From: Rhodocyclaceae bacterium
GTDB lineage: Bacteria; Pseudomonadota; Gammaproteobacteria; Burkholderiales; Rhodocyclaceae
Length of the DNA: 64,000 bases
Assembly (NCBI GenBank): GCA_016718525.1
Contig: JADKDD010000002.1
Coordinates: forward strand, 868,001-932,000
Direction: 5' to 3'
Shown: positions 17,707 to 26,996 of the stretch, one piece after another
Layout: each line of letters opens with the position of its first letter
How positions within the stretch are numbered: the first letter of the stretch is position 1
Translations under genes and position numbers: made by a program
The notes under the pieces: model-generated
Database searches by the model: none
What the model saw: only the letters and a program-made list of their open reading frames with translations
What the model was told of the DNA's origin: nothing

Positions 17707-18207
17707 TCAGTTAGCGCTGTTCGTGGAGTGTGTTGATGCATCGACCACCTGCGACTTATCTGTGTGGCGCAAAGCAAGTACAAAAACTTTTTGCTCTTTG
17801 CCGACACTAAATCCGCGCTTTTGGTAAAACGCATGGGTTGCTGTTCGTACCGTGTTGCTACGCACGCGCAGACTAGCAACATGCTTAGCTAGTGCCCACT
17901 CTTGTGCAAAAGCAACTAACTGTGACCCGACTCCAGAAGATCGTAGATTGGCGTCGACGACCAAACCACGAATCTCGGCGAACGGGGCGGACTCGATTGA
18001 GCGTGCAACACCTACCTGCATCCATGCCCGCACCACACCCGCGATGGTGGCAACGACAACAGCTTCAGTGTCTTCCGGCAGCTTTGAGAGGCGCTCGACA
18101 ATGTCACTAGCAGTGACCGGGTAACCCAGTTGGACGGCGAGGTCGGCGATCGCGGCGGCATCATCTACTGATGCTTTACGCAATGTCGCCGGTGTGGCAT
18201 TCACCAT
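17707..18207 (-). CDS. GNAT-family N-acetyltransferase
   Basis: 166 residues with an N-terminal LRKASVDDAAAIADLAVQLG, the acetyl-CoA-binding motif A IRGLVVDANLRSSGVGSQLV and motif B region THAFYQKRGFSV. The substrate is unknown. Its ATG shares one base with the stop codon of ybiT (TAATG), so it is translationally coupled to that ABC-F protein. The last 18 residues (rich in Ser/Thr/Asn) are likely disordered. Confidence 0.85.
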   Translation of the reverse strand: MVNATPATLRKASVDDAAAIADLAVQLGYPVTASDIVERLSKLPEDTEAVVVATIAGVVRAWMQVGVARSIESAPFAEIRGLVVDANLRSSGVGSQLVAFAQEWALAKHVASLRVRSNTVRTATHAFYQKRGFSVGKEQKVFVLALRHTDKSQVVDASTHSTNSAN

Positions 18208-19850
18208 TACCCCAATCCCTGACTGGAAAGGTACTCCTCATAGGTGCCACGATAGTCGATGATGGTTCCGTCCGTTCGAATATCAATAATGCGGGTTGCC
18301 AATGATGATACGAATTCACGATCGTGAGAGACGAATAACAAGGTGCCGGCAAATTTTTCGAGTGCGGTATTGAGTGATTCGATCGATTCCATATCCAGAT
18401 GGTTGGTTGGCTCGTCCATCAACAGCACGTTATTTCTGAGCAACATCAACTTGCCAAAAAGCATTCGCCCTTGCTCACCGCCGGAAATCACATTGACCGG
18501 TTTTTTCGCATCATCACCGGAGAACAACAAACGCCCGAGGGTGCCGCGAATCAAAGTCTCGACATCGCCGCCTTCATACCCGCCTTCGCGAACCCATTGC
18601 ACGATCCATTCTGTGAGCGGGGTTGTTGAGGCAAAGTCAGCCGCATGGTCCTGTGCGAATACACCCGGCCTGGCTTTTTCTGCCCACTTCACTTTACCGC
18701 CTTGCGGAGTCAACCCGTTCAATGCCGGATTGCCGGTACCGCCCGCCAAGAGCCGCAGCAAGGTCGTCTTGCCAACACCGTTTTCGCCGATGATCGCCAC
18801 CCGATCACCCGCCTCGATGCTGGTGGAGAAACCCTTGATGATGGGATGTTTCGGATCATAGCCAAAGCGCAGGTTTTCTATCTCGCAGGCCAGCCGGTGC
18901 AATTTTTCCTTCTCGTCGTAGTCAAACCGGATCCACGGATATTGCCGTGAGGAAGGCTTGATATCTTCGGGCTTGATCTTCTCGATGAGTTTGAGTCGGC
19001 TGGTCGCCTGGCGCGCCTTGGATTTGTTGGCGGAGAAGCGACGCACAAAGCCTTGTAAATCGGCGACCCGCTCTTTGGCTTTTGCATTGGCAGAAACTTG
19101 CCGCTCGCGTGCGACAGTCGAAGCCTCCATGAAGTCATCATAGTTGCCGCCATAGACCTTGATTGTGCCGTAATCCAGATCAGCCATATGCGTGCAAACC
19201 TGATTCAGAAAATGGCGGTCGTGTGAAATGATGATCATGGTTGATTCGCGCTGATTGAGAATGTCCTCCAGCCAGCGAATCGTGTTGATGTCCAGATTAT
19301 TGGTCGGCTCGTCGAGTAACAGAATATGCGGATTGGCAAACAGCGCCTGCACCAGCAACACGCGCAACTTCCAGCCCGGTGCCACTTCGCTCATCGGGCC
19401 ACTGTGTTTCTCGGTTAGTATTCCTGCACCCAGCAGCAGTTCGCCCGCGCGTGCTTCGGCGGTGTAGCCGTCAAATTCAGCAAAATGCGATTCGAGCTCT
19501 GCGGCGCGCATGTAGTCGTCTTCACTCGCGTCGGGGTTTGCATAAATTGCATCGCGCTCGGTCATGCAGGCCCACATCTCGGTGTGCCCCATCATCACCA
19601 CATCGAGCACTCGCATATCTTCATAGGCGAATTGATCCTGGCGCAAGTACGCCATGCGCTCTCCCGGATCAAGCGAAACATTGCCCGCCGAAGATTCCAG
19701 TTCGCCGGCAAGAATCTTCATGAAGGTGGATTTTCCGGCACCGTTGGCACCAATCAATCCATAGCGGTTGCCCTCGCCAAATTTGACCGAGACGTTATCA
19801 AAAAGTGGTTTGGCACCAAACTGGATGGTGATGTTTGAAGCAATAAGCAT
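18207..19850 (-). CDS. ybiT: ABC-F family ATPase, YbiT type
   Basis: A soluble tandem ABC protein of 547 residues starting MLIASNITIQFGAKPLF, very close to the YbiT pattern, with Walker A GANGAGKST and GENGVGKTT and Walker B LLLDEPTNNLDI and LLMDEPTNHLDM. The linker FVRRFSANKSKARQATSRLK is the ribosome-interacting tip of ABC-F translation factors. A longer frame to 19925 exists but the family starts at ATG 19848-19850. The second ABC domain has an insertion after GGTGNPALNG (about 15 residues) compared with E. coli YbiT. Confidence 0.92.
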   Translation of the reverse strand: MLIASNITIQFGAKPLFDNVSVKFGEGNRYGLIGANGAGKSTFMKILAGELESSAGNVSLDPGERMAYLRQDQFAYEDMRVLDVVMMGHTEMWACMTERDAIYANPDASEDDYMRAAELESHFAEFDGYTAEARAGELLLGAGILTEKHSGPMSEVAPGWKLRVLLVQALFANPHILLLDEPTNNLDINTIRWLEDILNQRESTMIIISHDRHFLNQVCTHMADLDYGTIKVYGGNYDDFMEASTVARERQVSANAKAKERVADLQGFVRRFSANKSKARQATSRLKLIEKIKPEDIKPSSRQYPWIRFDYDEKEKLHRLACEIENLRFGYDPKHPIIKGFSTSIEAGDRVAIIGENGVGKTTLLRLLAGGTGNPALNGLTPQGGKVKWAEKARPGVFAQDHAADFASTTPLTEWIVQWVREGGYEGGDVETLIRGTLGRLLFSGDDAKKPVNVISGGEQGRMLFGKLMLLRNNVLLMDEPTNHLDMESIESLNTALEKFAGTLLFVSHDREFVSSLATRIIDIRTDGTIIDYRGTYEEYLSSQGLG

Positions 19851-19926
19851 GGCGGTGAATCTGGAAATGCGGCAAGTCTGCCATTCTACTGGGCGCTGAA
19901 GCGAAAGTCGCGTGCCAAAACGCATC

Positions 19927-19952
19927 AGTTGGTGCTGGTGACACGCCGTTAG
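19927..19952 (+). repeat. Dispersed element, copy 4 (intergenic, ybiT-glutaredoxin)
   Basis: AGTTGGTGCTG, spacer GTGAC, ACGCCGTTAG, between the divergent ybiT and glutaredoxin-like genes. Its first 23 bases are identical to those of the copy inside mnmE at 36089. Downstream, GCCAGC lies so that GCTGGTG and CGCCAGC can form a seven-pair hairpin with one G-T pair. Confidence 0.8.
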
Positions 19953-20001
19953 ATGACGCCAGCGCTTATCATCGCGCCTTCATGCCCAATTAGGAAACAC
20001 C

Positions 20002-20370
20002 ATGACACGCCAAATCCTCGACGAAGCTCACATTCATCCGGCGATTCGCCAAACCATCACCGACAACAACGCCGATATCGTGCGTGAGGTACAAGCGGCA
20101 GTGGCCAATCATGCTGTGGTGATTGTCGGCATGGCGCAGAATCCTGCACCGCGAAAAGCACGCAAAACGCTCGATGCGCTTGGCACAAAATACGAATACC
20201 TTGAATACGGCAGCTACCTGAGCGAATGGCGCAGACGTAATGCGCTGAAGATGTGGACCGGCTGGCCGACATTTCCAATGGTGTTCGTCAAGGGAACATT
20301 GATTGGCGGTGCCAGTGATTTACAGGCGCTGATCGACAGCGGCGAGTTCGGGAAACTACTGGCGGCTTGA
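20002..20370 (+). CDS. Glutaredoxin-like protein lacking cysteine
   Basis: 122 residues aligned throughout with monothiol (Grx4-type) glutaredoxins: VVIVGMAQNP, YEYLEYGSYLSEWRRRNALKMWTGWPTFPMVF, GGASDLQALIDSGE. The usual CGFS active site is replaced by NPAPRKA and the protein contains no cysteine at all, so it cannot do thiol chemistry or ligate an Fe-S cluster through its own cysteine. The GSH-binding WPTFP loop and GGASD motif remain. It could be a structural or regulatory relative; I have an impression that similar proteins exist in other betaproteobacteria, but cannot verify this here. Confidence 0.85.
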   Translation: MTRQILDEAHIHPAIRQTITDNNADIVREVQAAVANHAVVIVGMAQNPAPRKARKTLDALGTKYEYLEYGSYLSEWRRRNALKMWTGWPTFPMVFVKGTLIGGASDLQALIDSGEFGKLLAA

Positions 20371-20395
20371 TGCCAAGGCCCGGCGTCACTGCCGG

Positions 20396-22438
20396 CTAAA
20401 GTTCCAGCGCCACTTCTGTTGCCTGCCAGATGGCGCGTTTCGCATCAAGTTCTGCCGCCACGTCGGCGCCACCGATAAGAGTGTGTTCTATCTTGGCGGC
20501 AATAAGTCCGTCAACCAGATCTCGGCGTGGTTCCTGACCTGCGCAGATAACAATCGTATCCACTGGCAATACTTGCGGTTTACCTTCAATCGCAATATGC
20601 AGACCTTCATCGTCAATTTTCAAATACTCGACACCGCCCATCATATGCACGCCGCGTTTTTGTAGAAGCAGGCGGCGCGACCATCCGGTAGTCTTGGCCA
20701 GCCCGTTACCGACTTTGCTGTTTTTGCGCTGCAGTAGCCATAACTCACGGATCGGCGCCGGCATTTGCGGTGGCGTAAGACCCCCGCGCCCGTTGGTGTA
20801 TTGCGTGTCGATCCCCCACTCCTTTTGATACGCGGCGATGGCTTCCGGTGTGGCGGGCTTACTGCCGTGTGTAAAGCCGTGCGTTCCGGAATGCGTCAGC
20901 AGCTCTGCGACGTCAAACCCTATCCCGCCTGCGCCAATGATGGCGACGCGCTTGCCGGCCGTTTTACGACCCTCAATTACATCAATGTAATTGACCACTT
21001 TTGGGTGCTCAATCCCGGGAATCGGTGGTGTACGGGGCGTGACGCCAGTGGCAACCACCACATGCGCAAAGTCACCAAGATCTTCGGAGGTCACAGTCCG
21101 GGAAAGTGCTACGGTGACCTTGAGCTCACGCAGTCGCGTTGAAAAATAGCGCAAGGTTTCTGCAAATTCTTCCTTGCCCGGGATTTTTCTGGCAAGGTTG
21201 AATTGCCCTCCGATGTTGTCTGCTGCATCGAACAAGGTGACTTGATGTCCGCGCTCGGCCAACTGAGTTGCCGCAGCAAGCCCAGCCGGACCCGCACCAA
21301 CGACAGCGATCTTGCGCGGAGTTAGCGCCTGCTCCACAACGACATCGGTCTCGTGACAGGCAAAGGGATTTACCAGACACGAACAGAACTGCATGGTAAA
21401 TATGTGGTCGAGGCAGGCCTGGTTACAACCAATGCAGGTATTGATTGCATCCGCCCGGTCAGCCGCTGCTTTATTGACAAACTCCGGATCCGCCAGGAAC
21501 GGACGTGCCATCGAAATCATGTCCGCGTCGCCACGGGCGATGATGTCGTTGGCAACACCGGGATCATTGATTCGGTTTGTTGCGATTAACGGAATCTTGA
21601 CGTGGCCCATCAAGCGGCCGGTGACACCGGCATAGGCGGCACGCGGCACCATGGTGGCGATGGTCGGGATCCGTGCTTCGTGCCAGCCGATTCCGGTATT
21701 GATGATGGTTGCGCCGGCCTTTTCAACTTCTTTGGCAAGCGCGACGACTTCATCCCACGTGCTGCCACCTTCGACCAGATCCAGCATCGACAGCCGGAAA
21801 ATAATGATGAAATTGGGTCCGGTGCGAGCACGCACGGCGCGTACAACTTCAAGTCCAAAGCGAATGCGATTTTCAAAAACGCCACCCCACCGGTCGTCAC
21901 GATGATTGGTGTGAGGGGCAATGAATTGATTAATCAAATACCCTTCCGAACCCATGATTTCGACGCCATCGTAACCACCGTGCTGACTCATTGCCGCACA
22001 TTGGGAATAGTCGGCGATAGTTTGTTGAATGTCTTCTTCGGTCAGGGCGCGCGGAGTGAATGGATTGATTGGTGCCTTGAGCGCAGACGGTGCTACCAGT
22101 TTCTTTGAGTAGGCATAACGTCCCGTATGCAGTATCTGTACGCAAATCTTGGCGCCGTGAGCATGCACCGCATCGGTGATCACCCGATGGCGTGCCGCTT
22201 CGGTTTCATTGTTAAAAATCGAACCACCTTGCATCACGATACTGTCTTCGTTCGGCGCAAAACCCCCGGTGACAATCAGGCCGACACCACCTTTTGCGCG
22301 TGCACCGTAAAACGCAGCCATTCGATCATGCGCACCGGAAATATCCTCCAATCCGGTATGCATCGAGCCCATCAATACCCGGTTTTTCAGGGTGGTAAAG
22401 CCGAGGTCAAGCGGTGCTAGCAGGTGAGCGTAAGGCAT
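20396..22438 (-). CDS. NADH:flavin oxidoreductase, 2,4-dienoyl-CoA reductase (FadH) type
   Basis: A 680-residue three-domain flavoenzyme. The N-terminal TIM barrel of the Old Yellow Enzyme family (LKNRVLMGSMHTGLE, GYDGVEIMGSEGYLINQF) is followed by four cysteines for a 4Fe-4S cluster (NTCIGCNQACLDH...CSCLVNP) and FAD/NAD(P) folds (VVGAGPAGLAAAT, VAIIGAGGIGFDVAE). FadH-type enzymes reduce 2,4-dienoyl-CoA in degradation of unsaturated fatty acids; related enzymes act on other enals. ATG 22438 is preceded by GGAGG; the open frame extends to 22549 but the added part has no family match. It is convergent with the glutaredoxin-like gene. Confidence 0.88.
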   Translation of the reverse strand: MPYAHLLAPLDLGFTTLKNRVLMGSMHTGLEDISGAHDRMAAFYGARAKGGVGLIVTGGFAPNEDSIVMQGGSIFNNETEAARHRVITDAVHAHGAKICVQILHTGRYAYSKKLVAPSALKAPINPFTPRALTEEDIQQTIADYSQCAAMSQHGGYDGVEIMGSEGYLINQFIAPHTNHRDDRWGGVFENRIRFGLEVVRAVRARTGPNFIIIFRLSMLDLVEGGSTWDEVVALAKEVEKAGATIINTGIGWHEARIPTIATMVPRAAYAGVTGRLMGHVKIPLIATNRINDPGVANDIIARGDADMISMARPFLADPEFVNKAAADRADAINTCIGCNQACLDHIFTMQFCSCLVNPFACHETDVVVEQALTPRKIAVVGAGPAGLAAATQLAERGHQVTLFDAADNIGGQFNLARKIPGKEEFAETLRYFSTRLRELKVTVALSRTVTSEDLGDFAHVVVATGVTPRTPPIPGIEHPKVVNYIDVIEGRKTAGKRVAIIGAGGIGFDVAELLTHSGTHGFTHGSKPATPEAIAAYQKEWGIDTQYTNGRGGLTPPQMPAPIRELWLLQRKNSKVGNGLAKTTGWSRRLLLQKRGVHMMGGVEYLKIDDEGLHIAIEGKPQVLPVDTIVICAGQEPRRDLVDGLIAAKIEHTLIGGADVAAELDAKRAIWQATEVALEL

Positions 22439-22540
22439 GAAACCTCCGATTATTCTTGGAATTGCTGTATTTGAAGGCTGTACCGATTTTCGAACGGTGA
22501 GCACAATATTTGTGAAATGTTTCGAGCCTGCGACTTGCTG

Positions 22541-22571
22541 AAAATGCAAACGGGCAGCCTAGGCCGCCCGT
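22541..22571 (-). terminator. Terminator of the ATP synthase operon
   Basis: ACGGGC (22550-22555) pairs with GCCCGT (22566-22571) around a GCCT/AGGC inner pairing; read on the reverse strand the stem is followed by TTTGCATTTT. It lies 26 bp beyond the atpC stop and before the next leftward gene, where the operon should end. Confidence 0.7.
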
Positions 22572-22596
22572 CACTGTTTTCAATCAACGCGCCAAC

Positions 22597-23019
22597 TCAG
22601 TGACCGCGTTTTCTCAATCGTTCGATCGCCGAAAGTTGCCCGACAGCCTCTGCCAGTTCTGCTTCGGCCTTTGCGTAATCAACGTTGGAAGCCCGGTTGG
22701 CCATTGCTTCCATAGCCAACTGTTTGGCCTCCTGTGCCTTGGCTTCATCCAGATCGTCACCGCGAATTGCCGTGTCAGCCAAAACGGTCACCAGGCCGGG
22801 TTGAACTTCAAGCAGGCCACCGGCAACAAAGATTAACTCTTCCTTGTTGTCCGGTAATTTCAAACGAACTGCACCGGCCTTGATCCGCGTCAGCAGCGGC
22901 ACGTGGCCTGGCAGAATGCCCAATTCGCCCGCTTCGCCCGGCAGAACAACGAACTCGACCAAGCCCGAAAAAATTGATTTTTCGGAACTGACGACGTCGA
23001 CATGTATGGTCATTGCCAT
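22597..23019 (-). CDS. atpC: F-type ATP synthase epsilon subunit
   Basis: 140 residues with the beta-sandwich start TIHVDVVSSEKSIFSG, EFVVLPGEAGELGILPGHVPLLTRI and a C-terminal helical pair (AEAELAEAVGQLSAIERLRKR). Epsilon is part of the central stalk and restrains ATP hydrolysis. It is the last gene of the operon, 30 bp after atpD. An ATG two codons later (23013) is equally possible. Confidence 0.95.
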   Translation of the reverse strand: MAMTIHVDVVSSEKSIFSGLVEFVVLPGEAGELGILPGHVPLLTRIKAGAVRLKLPDNKEELIFVAGGLLEVQPGLVTVLADTAIRGDDLDEAKAQEAKQLAMEAMANRASNVDYAKAEAELAEAVGQLSAIERLRKRGH

Positions 23020-23049
23020 GGTTAGGTTTCCGCTGTTGTCTGGTTGCGC

Positions 23050-24450
23050 TTAGTTCAAGGTCTTGGCTTTTTCGAAAACTTCTTCGATAGCACCAACCAT
23101 GTAAAACGCCTGTTCCGGAATCGAGTCGCACTCACCATCGACGATCATCTTGAAACCTTTGATGGTGTCCGCCAGCGGGACGATCTTTCCAGGAGAGCCG
23201 GTAAATACCTCGGCAACGTTGAATGGTTGTGACAGGAAGCGTTGAATCTTGCGCGCACGGGTAACAGCCAGCTTATCTTCGGGGGCGAGTTCATCCATAC
23301 CCAAAATGGCGATGATGTCGCGTAGTTCTTTATAGCGTTGCAAGGTAGTCTGTACGCGACGGGCAACGTTGTAGTGTTCTTCACCAACGACCAGCGGATC
23401 AAGCTGACGGGAAGTTGAGTCCAGCGGATCAACGGCTGGATAAATACCGAGCGAGGCAATATCCCGTGACAGCACGACGGTCGCGTCTAAATGTTGGAAA
23501 GTCGTCGCTGGTGACGGATCGGTCAGGTCATCCGCCGGCACATACACGGCTTGAATCGAGGTAATGGATCCGACTTTGGTCGATGTAATCCGCTCTTGCA
23601 AACGGCCCATTTCGTCGGCCAATGTCGGCTGGTAGCCTACAGCTGAAGGCATACGACCAAGCAGCGCGGAAACTTCTGTTCCAGCGAGCGTGTAGCGATA
23701 GATGTTATCGACGAAGAACAAAATGTCGCGACCTTCATCGCGGAACTTCTCGGCCATGGTCAGACCGGTCAGTGCGACTCGCAGGCGGTTGCCTGGTGGC
23801 TCATTCATCTGACCAAACACCATTGCGACCTTATCCAACACCTTGGACTCTTCCATCTCGTGATAGAAGTCATTTCCTTCACGGGTACGCTCTCCAACGC
23901 CGGCAAATACCGAATAGCCACCGTAAGATTTTGCGATGTTGTTGATCAGTTCCATCATGTTCACGGTCTTGCCTACTCCGGCGCCACCGAACAAGCCGAC
24001 CTTGCCGCCTTTGGCAAACGGGCAAACCAAGTCAATAACCTTGATCCCGGTTGGCAACAAATCAACGGACGGTGAAAGCTCTTCAAATTTTGGTGCCTTG
24101 GCGTGAATCGGCCGGAGCTCGTCATATTTGATCGGTCCGGCTTCATCGATCGGTCGACCCAACACGTCCATGATGCGGCCGAGCGTGCCGGTTCCTACAG
24201 GTACAGTAATGGCAGCGCCGGTACCTTTGACTTTCATGCCGCGACGCAAGCCATCGGAAGACCCTAGCGCAATCGTGCGCACGATGCCGTCACCGAGTTG
24301 CTGCTGGACCTCAAACGTCAGCCCGGACTCGGCGTTGCCTGAGTTGGCTTCGTCGAGCACCAAGGCTTCGAACACTTTTGGTAGTGAGTCGCGAGGGAAT
24401 TTCACATCCACCACGGCCCCAATGCACTGAACGATATTTCCGCTGCTCAT
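23050..24450 (-). CDS. atpD: F-type ATP synthase beta subunit
   Basis: The catalytic subunit of F1, 466 residues. P-loop GGAGVGKTVNMMELI, catalytic region GERTREGNDFYHEM, and the DELSEED-like C-terminal DELAPEDKLAV are all present. I prefer ATG 24450 (MSSGNIVQCIGAVVDV) because AAGGAA is six bases upstream; an in-frame ATG at 24456 abuts the same Shine-Dalgarno too closely. Confidence 0.97.
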   Translation of the reverse strand: MSSGNIVQCIGAVVDVKFPRDSLPKVFEALVLDEANSGNAESGLTFEVQQQLGDGIVRTIALGSSDGLRRGMKVKGTGAAITVPVGTGTLGRIMDVLGRPIDEAGPIKYDELRPIHAKAPKFEELSPSVDLLPTGIKVIDLVCPFAKGGKVGLFGGAGVGKTVNMMELINNIAKSYGGYSVFAGVGERTREGNDFYHEMEESKVLDKVAMVFGQMNEPPGNRLRVALTGLTMAEKFRDEGRDILFFVDNIYRYTLAGTEVSALLGRMPSAVGYQPTLADEMGRLQERITSTKVGSITSIQAVYVPADDLTDPSPATTFQHLDATVVLSRDIASLGIYPAVDPLDSTSRQLDPLVVGEEHYNVARRVQTTLQRYKELRDIIAILGMDELAPEDKLAVTRARKIQRFLSQPFNVAEVFTGSPGKIVPLADTIKGFKMIVDGECDSIPEQAFYMVGAIEEVFEKAKTLN

Positions 24451-24522
24451 GGTCATTTCCTTATTGTGATTCTGCTTAATTCAAACTTGATATAAACGCT
24501 TAAGTAACTCGTAACGGAGTGA

Positions 24523-25398
24523 CTAGCCGGCAATAGCCGCAGCCCCGCCGACAATTTCTGAAATTTCCTTGGTAATGGCAGCTTGGCGGGTTTTGTTGTA
24601 CACCAACTGCAACTCCTTAATCACCGTTCCCGCGTTGTCGGTCGCCGCTTTCATCGCCACCATGCGTGCTGACTGTTCGGATGCCATATTTTCCGCGAGG
24701 CCCTGATAGATTAGCGCCTCGACGTAACGGAGCAATAATTCGTCGATCACCACTTGTGCATCGGGTTCGTAAACGTAATCCCAGTTATGCTCGGGCGCTC
24801 CGAGTCGCTCGCCCGACAACGGCAACAAGCTCTCGATGACTGGTTCCTGTTTCATGGTGTTGATAAAGCGCGTGTAGGCGATGTAAACCGCATCAAGTTC
24901 GCCGTTTTGGAACGCGTCAATCATTACCTTGACCGGTCCTACCAACTTTTCCATGTGCGGCGTATCGCCCAACTGGGTGATGCTGGAAATTACATTGGCA
25001 CCTAGGCGCTGCATGAAGCCCAAGCCTTTATTGCCGACTGCAGTTACACGAATTTCCGTGGCGCCCTGCTTTTCCCAGTCACGCATCGTGTTCAGCGACA
25101 TACGCAAAATGTTGGTATTCAAACCACCACACAAGCCTTTGTCCGACGTAATAACGATCAGCCCGACCCGATTCATCGACGCGTTCTTGGTCAAGAACGG
25201 GTGACGGTACTCGGTGACCAACGCGTGAGAGAGGTTTGCCGCCAAGCGTCGAATCTTTTCGCTGTACGGCCGGGCCGCACGCATCCGCTCCTGCGCTTTA
25301 CGCATCTTGGATGCAGCCACCATCTCCATTGCCTTGGTGATCTTGCGCGTGTTCTGGACGCTCTTGATCTTGGTGCGTATCTCTTTACTGCCCGGCAT
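24523..25398 (-). CDS. atpG: F-type ATP synthase gamma subunit
   Basis: The rotor shaft of F1, 291 residues. N-terminal coiled-coil MPGSKEIRTKIKSVQNTRKI, GLCGGLNTNIL and the C-terminal helix MVAMKAATDNAGTVIKELQLVYNKTRQAAITKEI are the conserved blocks. It is positioned between atpA (50 bp upstream) and atpD, the normal operon order. Confidence 0.96.
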   Translation of the reverse strand: MPGSKEIRTKIKSVQNTRKITKAMEMVAASKMRKAQERMRAARPYSEKIRRLAANLSHALVTEYRHPFLTKNASMNRVGLIVITSDKGLCGGLNTNILRMSLNTMRDWEKQGATEIRVTAVGNKGLGFMQRLGANVISSITQLGDTPHMEKLVGPVKVMIDAFQNGELDAVYIAYTRFINTMKQEPVIESLLPLSGERLGAPEHNWDYVYEPDAQVVIDELLLRYVEALIYQGLAENMASEQSARMVAMKAATDNAGTVIKELQLVYNKTRQAAITKEISEIVGGAAAIAG

Positions 25399-25448
25399 GA
25401 TCGGCCTTATTTAGCTTAAGTATGAACATCGTGATGCCCGCGCCGCTA

Positions 25449-26987
25449 TTACGCCCAAGACTTCTTGAACGTAGCGATTGCTCCCTTGAGTTCGGCTTCG
25501 GAGTCTTTGTCCAAATCCTTGGTCGCCTCAAGCTTGGTCACCATCGCTGAATGTTGTTGGTGAATGTACTGATGCAATGCCGCTTCGAAAGGAAGAATGC
25601 GGGTCACATCGATATCATCCATAAATCCTTCATTGGAGGCATACAGCGAGATTGCCATATCGGCGACGGACAGCGGCGCATACTGCAATTGCTTCATCAA
25701 TTCCGTCACCCGACGACCGCGCTCCAACTGCTTGCGCGTTGCTTCGTCCAAATCAGACGCAAACTGGGCAAATGCCGCCAACTCGCGATATTGAGCAAGC
25801 GACAGGCGCACGCCACCACCGAGTTTTTTGATCACTTTGGTTTGTGCAGCACCGCCAACGCGCGACACAGACACACCTGCATTCATAGCAGGCCGGATAC
25901 CGGCGTTGAAAAGGTCGGTCTCCAGGAAAATCTGGCCGTCGGTAATTGAGATCACATTGGTTGGAACGAAAGCAGAAACGTCACCGGCTTGCGTTTCGAT
26001 GATTGGCAACGCGGTTAGTGAGCCGGTTTTGCCTTTGACCTCACCATTGGTTAATTTCTCAACCCACGCCTCTGAAACCCGTGCTGCACGCTCCAACAGA
26101 CGGGAATGCAAATAGAACACGTCTCCCGGGTACGCTTCACGGCCTGGCGGGCGGCGAAGGAGCAGGGAGATTTGCCGATAAGCCCAAGCCTGCTTGGTCA
26201 GATCGTCATAAACGATGAGCGCATCCATCCCGCGATCGCGGAAATACTCTCCCATCGTACATCCGGTGTATGGAGCAATAAACTGTGTGGCGGCTGAATC
26301 AGATGCCGTTGCAGCGACGACAATGGTGTATTCCATCGCGCCATGCTCTTCAAGTTTGCGTACTACGTTGGCAATGGTCGAGGCCTTCTGACCAATAGCG
26401 ACGTAAACGCAGAACATGTTCTGCCCTTTTTGATTGATGATGGTATCCACCGCCACCGCCGTCTTGCCGGTCTGCCGGTCGCCGATGATCAACTCGCGCT
26501 GACCACGTCCCACCGGTACCATCGAGTCGATCGCTTTGAGGCCGGACTGCACTGGCTGCGACACGGATTTACGCCAAATCACGCCAGGCGCTACCTTTTC
26601 AATTTTGTCGGTTTGTTTCGCGTTGATTGGTCCTTTACCATCGATTGGCTCGCCCAGAGCATTTACAACGCGACCGAGCAACTCGGTTCCAATCGGCACC
26701 TCAAGGATTCGGCCCGTACATTTAACAGTATCACCCTCGGTGATGTGCTCGTAATCACCAAGCACAACTGCACCAACGGAGTCGCGCTCCAGATTGAGTG
26801 CCAAACCGAATGTATTGCCGGGGAATTCCAACATCTCGCCCTGCATCACGTCCGCCAAACCATGGATCCGGCAAATTCCGTCTGTCACGGAAACTACCGT
26901 ACCCTCATTGCTTGCAGTTGCTGCAAGCTGCATGTTTTGGATCTTGGTCTTAATCAGGTCACTGATTTCAGATGGGTTCAAATTCAT
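25449..26987 (-). CDS. atpA: F-type ATP synthase alpha subunit
   Basis: 512 residues, non-catalytic nucleotide-binding subunit of F1. P-loop GDRQTGKTAVAVDTI, VSRVGGAAQ and the arginine-finger region SITDGQIFLETDLF are present. Length is standard. The N-terminus MNLNPSEISDLIKTKIQ is the part that contacts delta at the top of the stator. Confidence 0.97.
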   Translation of the reverse strand: MNLNPSEISDLIKTKIQNMQLAATASNEGTVVSVTDGICRIHGLADVMQGEMLEFPGNTFGLALNLERDSVGAVVLGDYEHITEGDTVKCTGRILEVPIGTELLGRVVNALGEPIDGKGPINAKQTDKIEKVAPGVIWRKSVSQPVQSGLKAIDSMVPVGRGQRELIIGDRQTGKTAVAVDTIINQKGQNMFCVYVAIGQKASTIANVVRKLEEHGAMEYTIVVAATASDSAATQFIAPYTGCTMGEYFRDRGMDALIVYDDLTKQAWAYRQISLLLRRPPGREAYPGDVFYLHSRLLERAARVSEAWVEKLTNGEVKGKTGSLTALPIIETQAGDVSAFVPTNVISITDGQIFLETDLFNAGIRPAMNAGVSVSRVGGAAQTKVIKKLGGGVRLSLAQYRELAAFAQFASDLDEATRKQLERGRRVTELMKQLQYAPLSVADMAISLYASNEGFMDDIDVTRILPFEAALHQYIHQQHSAMVTKLEATKDLDKDSEAELKGAIATFKKSWA

Positions 26988-26996
26988 GGAAAACTC

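Noticed and set aside
23065..23090. GTTGGTGCT in atpD
   Set aside because: Encodes the conserved VGAIEEV end of the beta subunit; no right arm.
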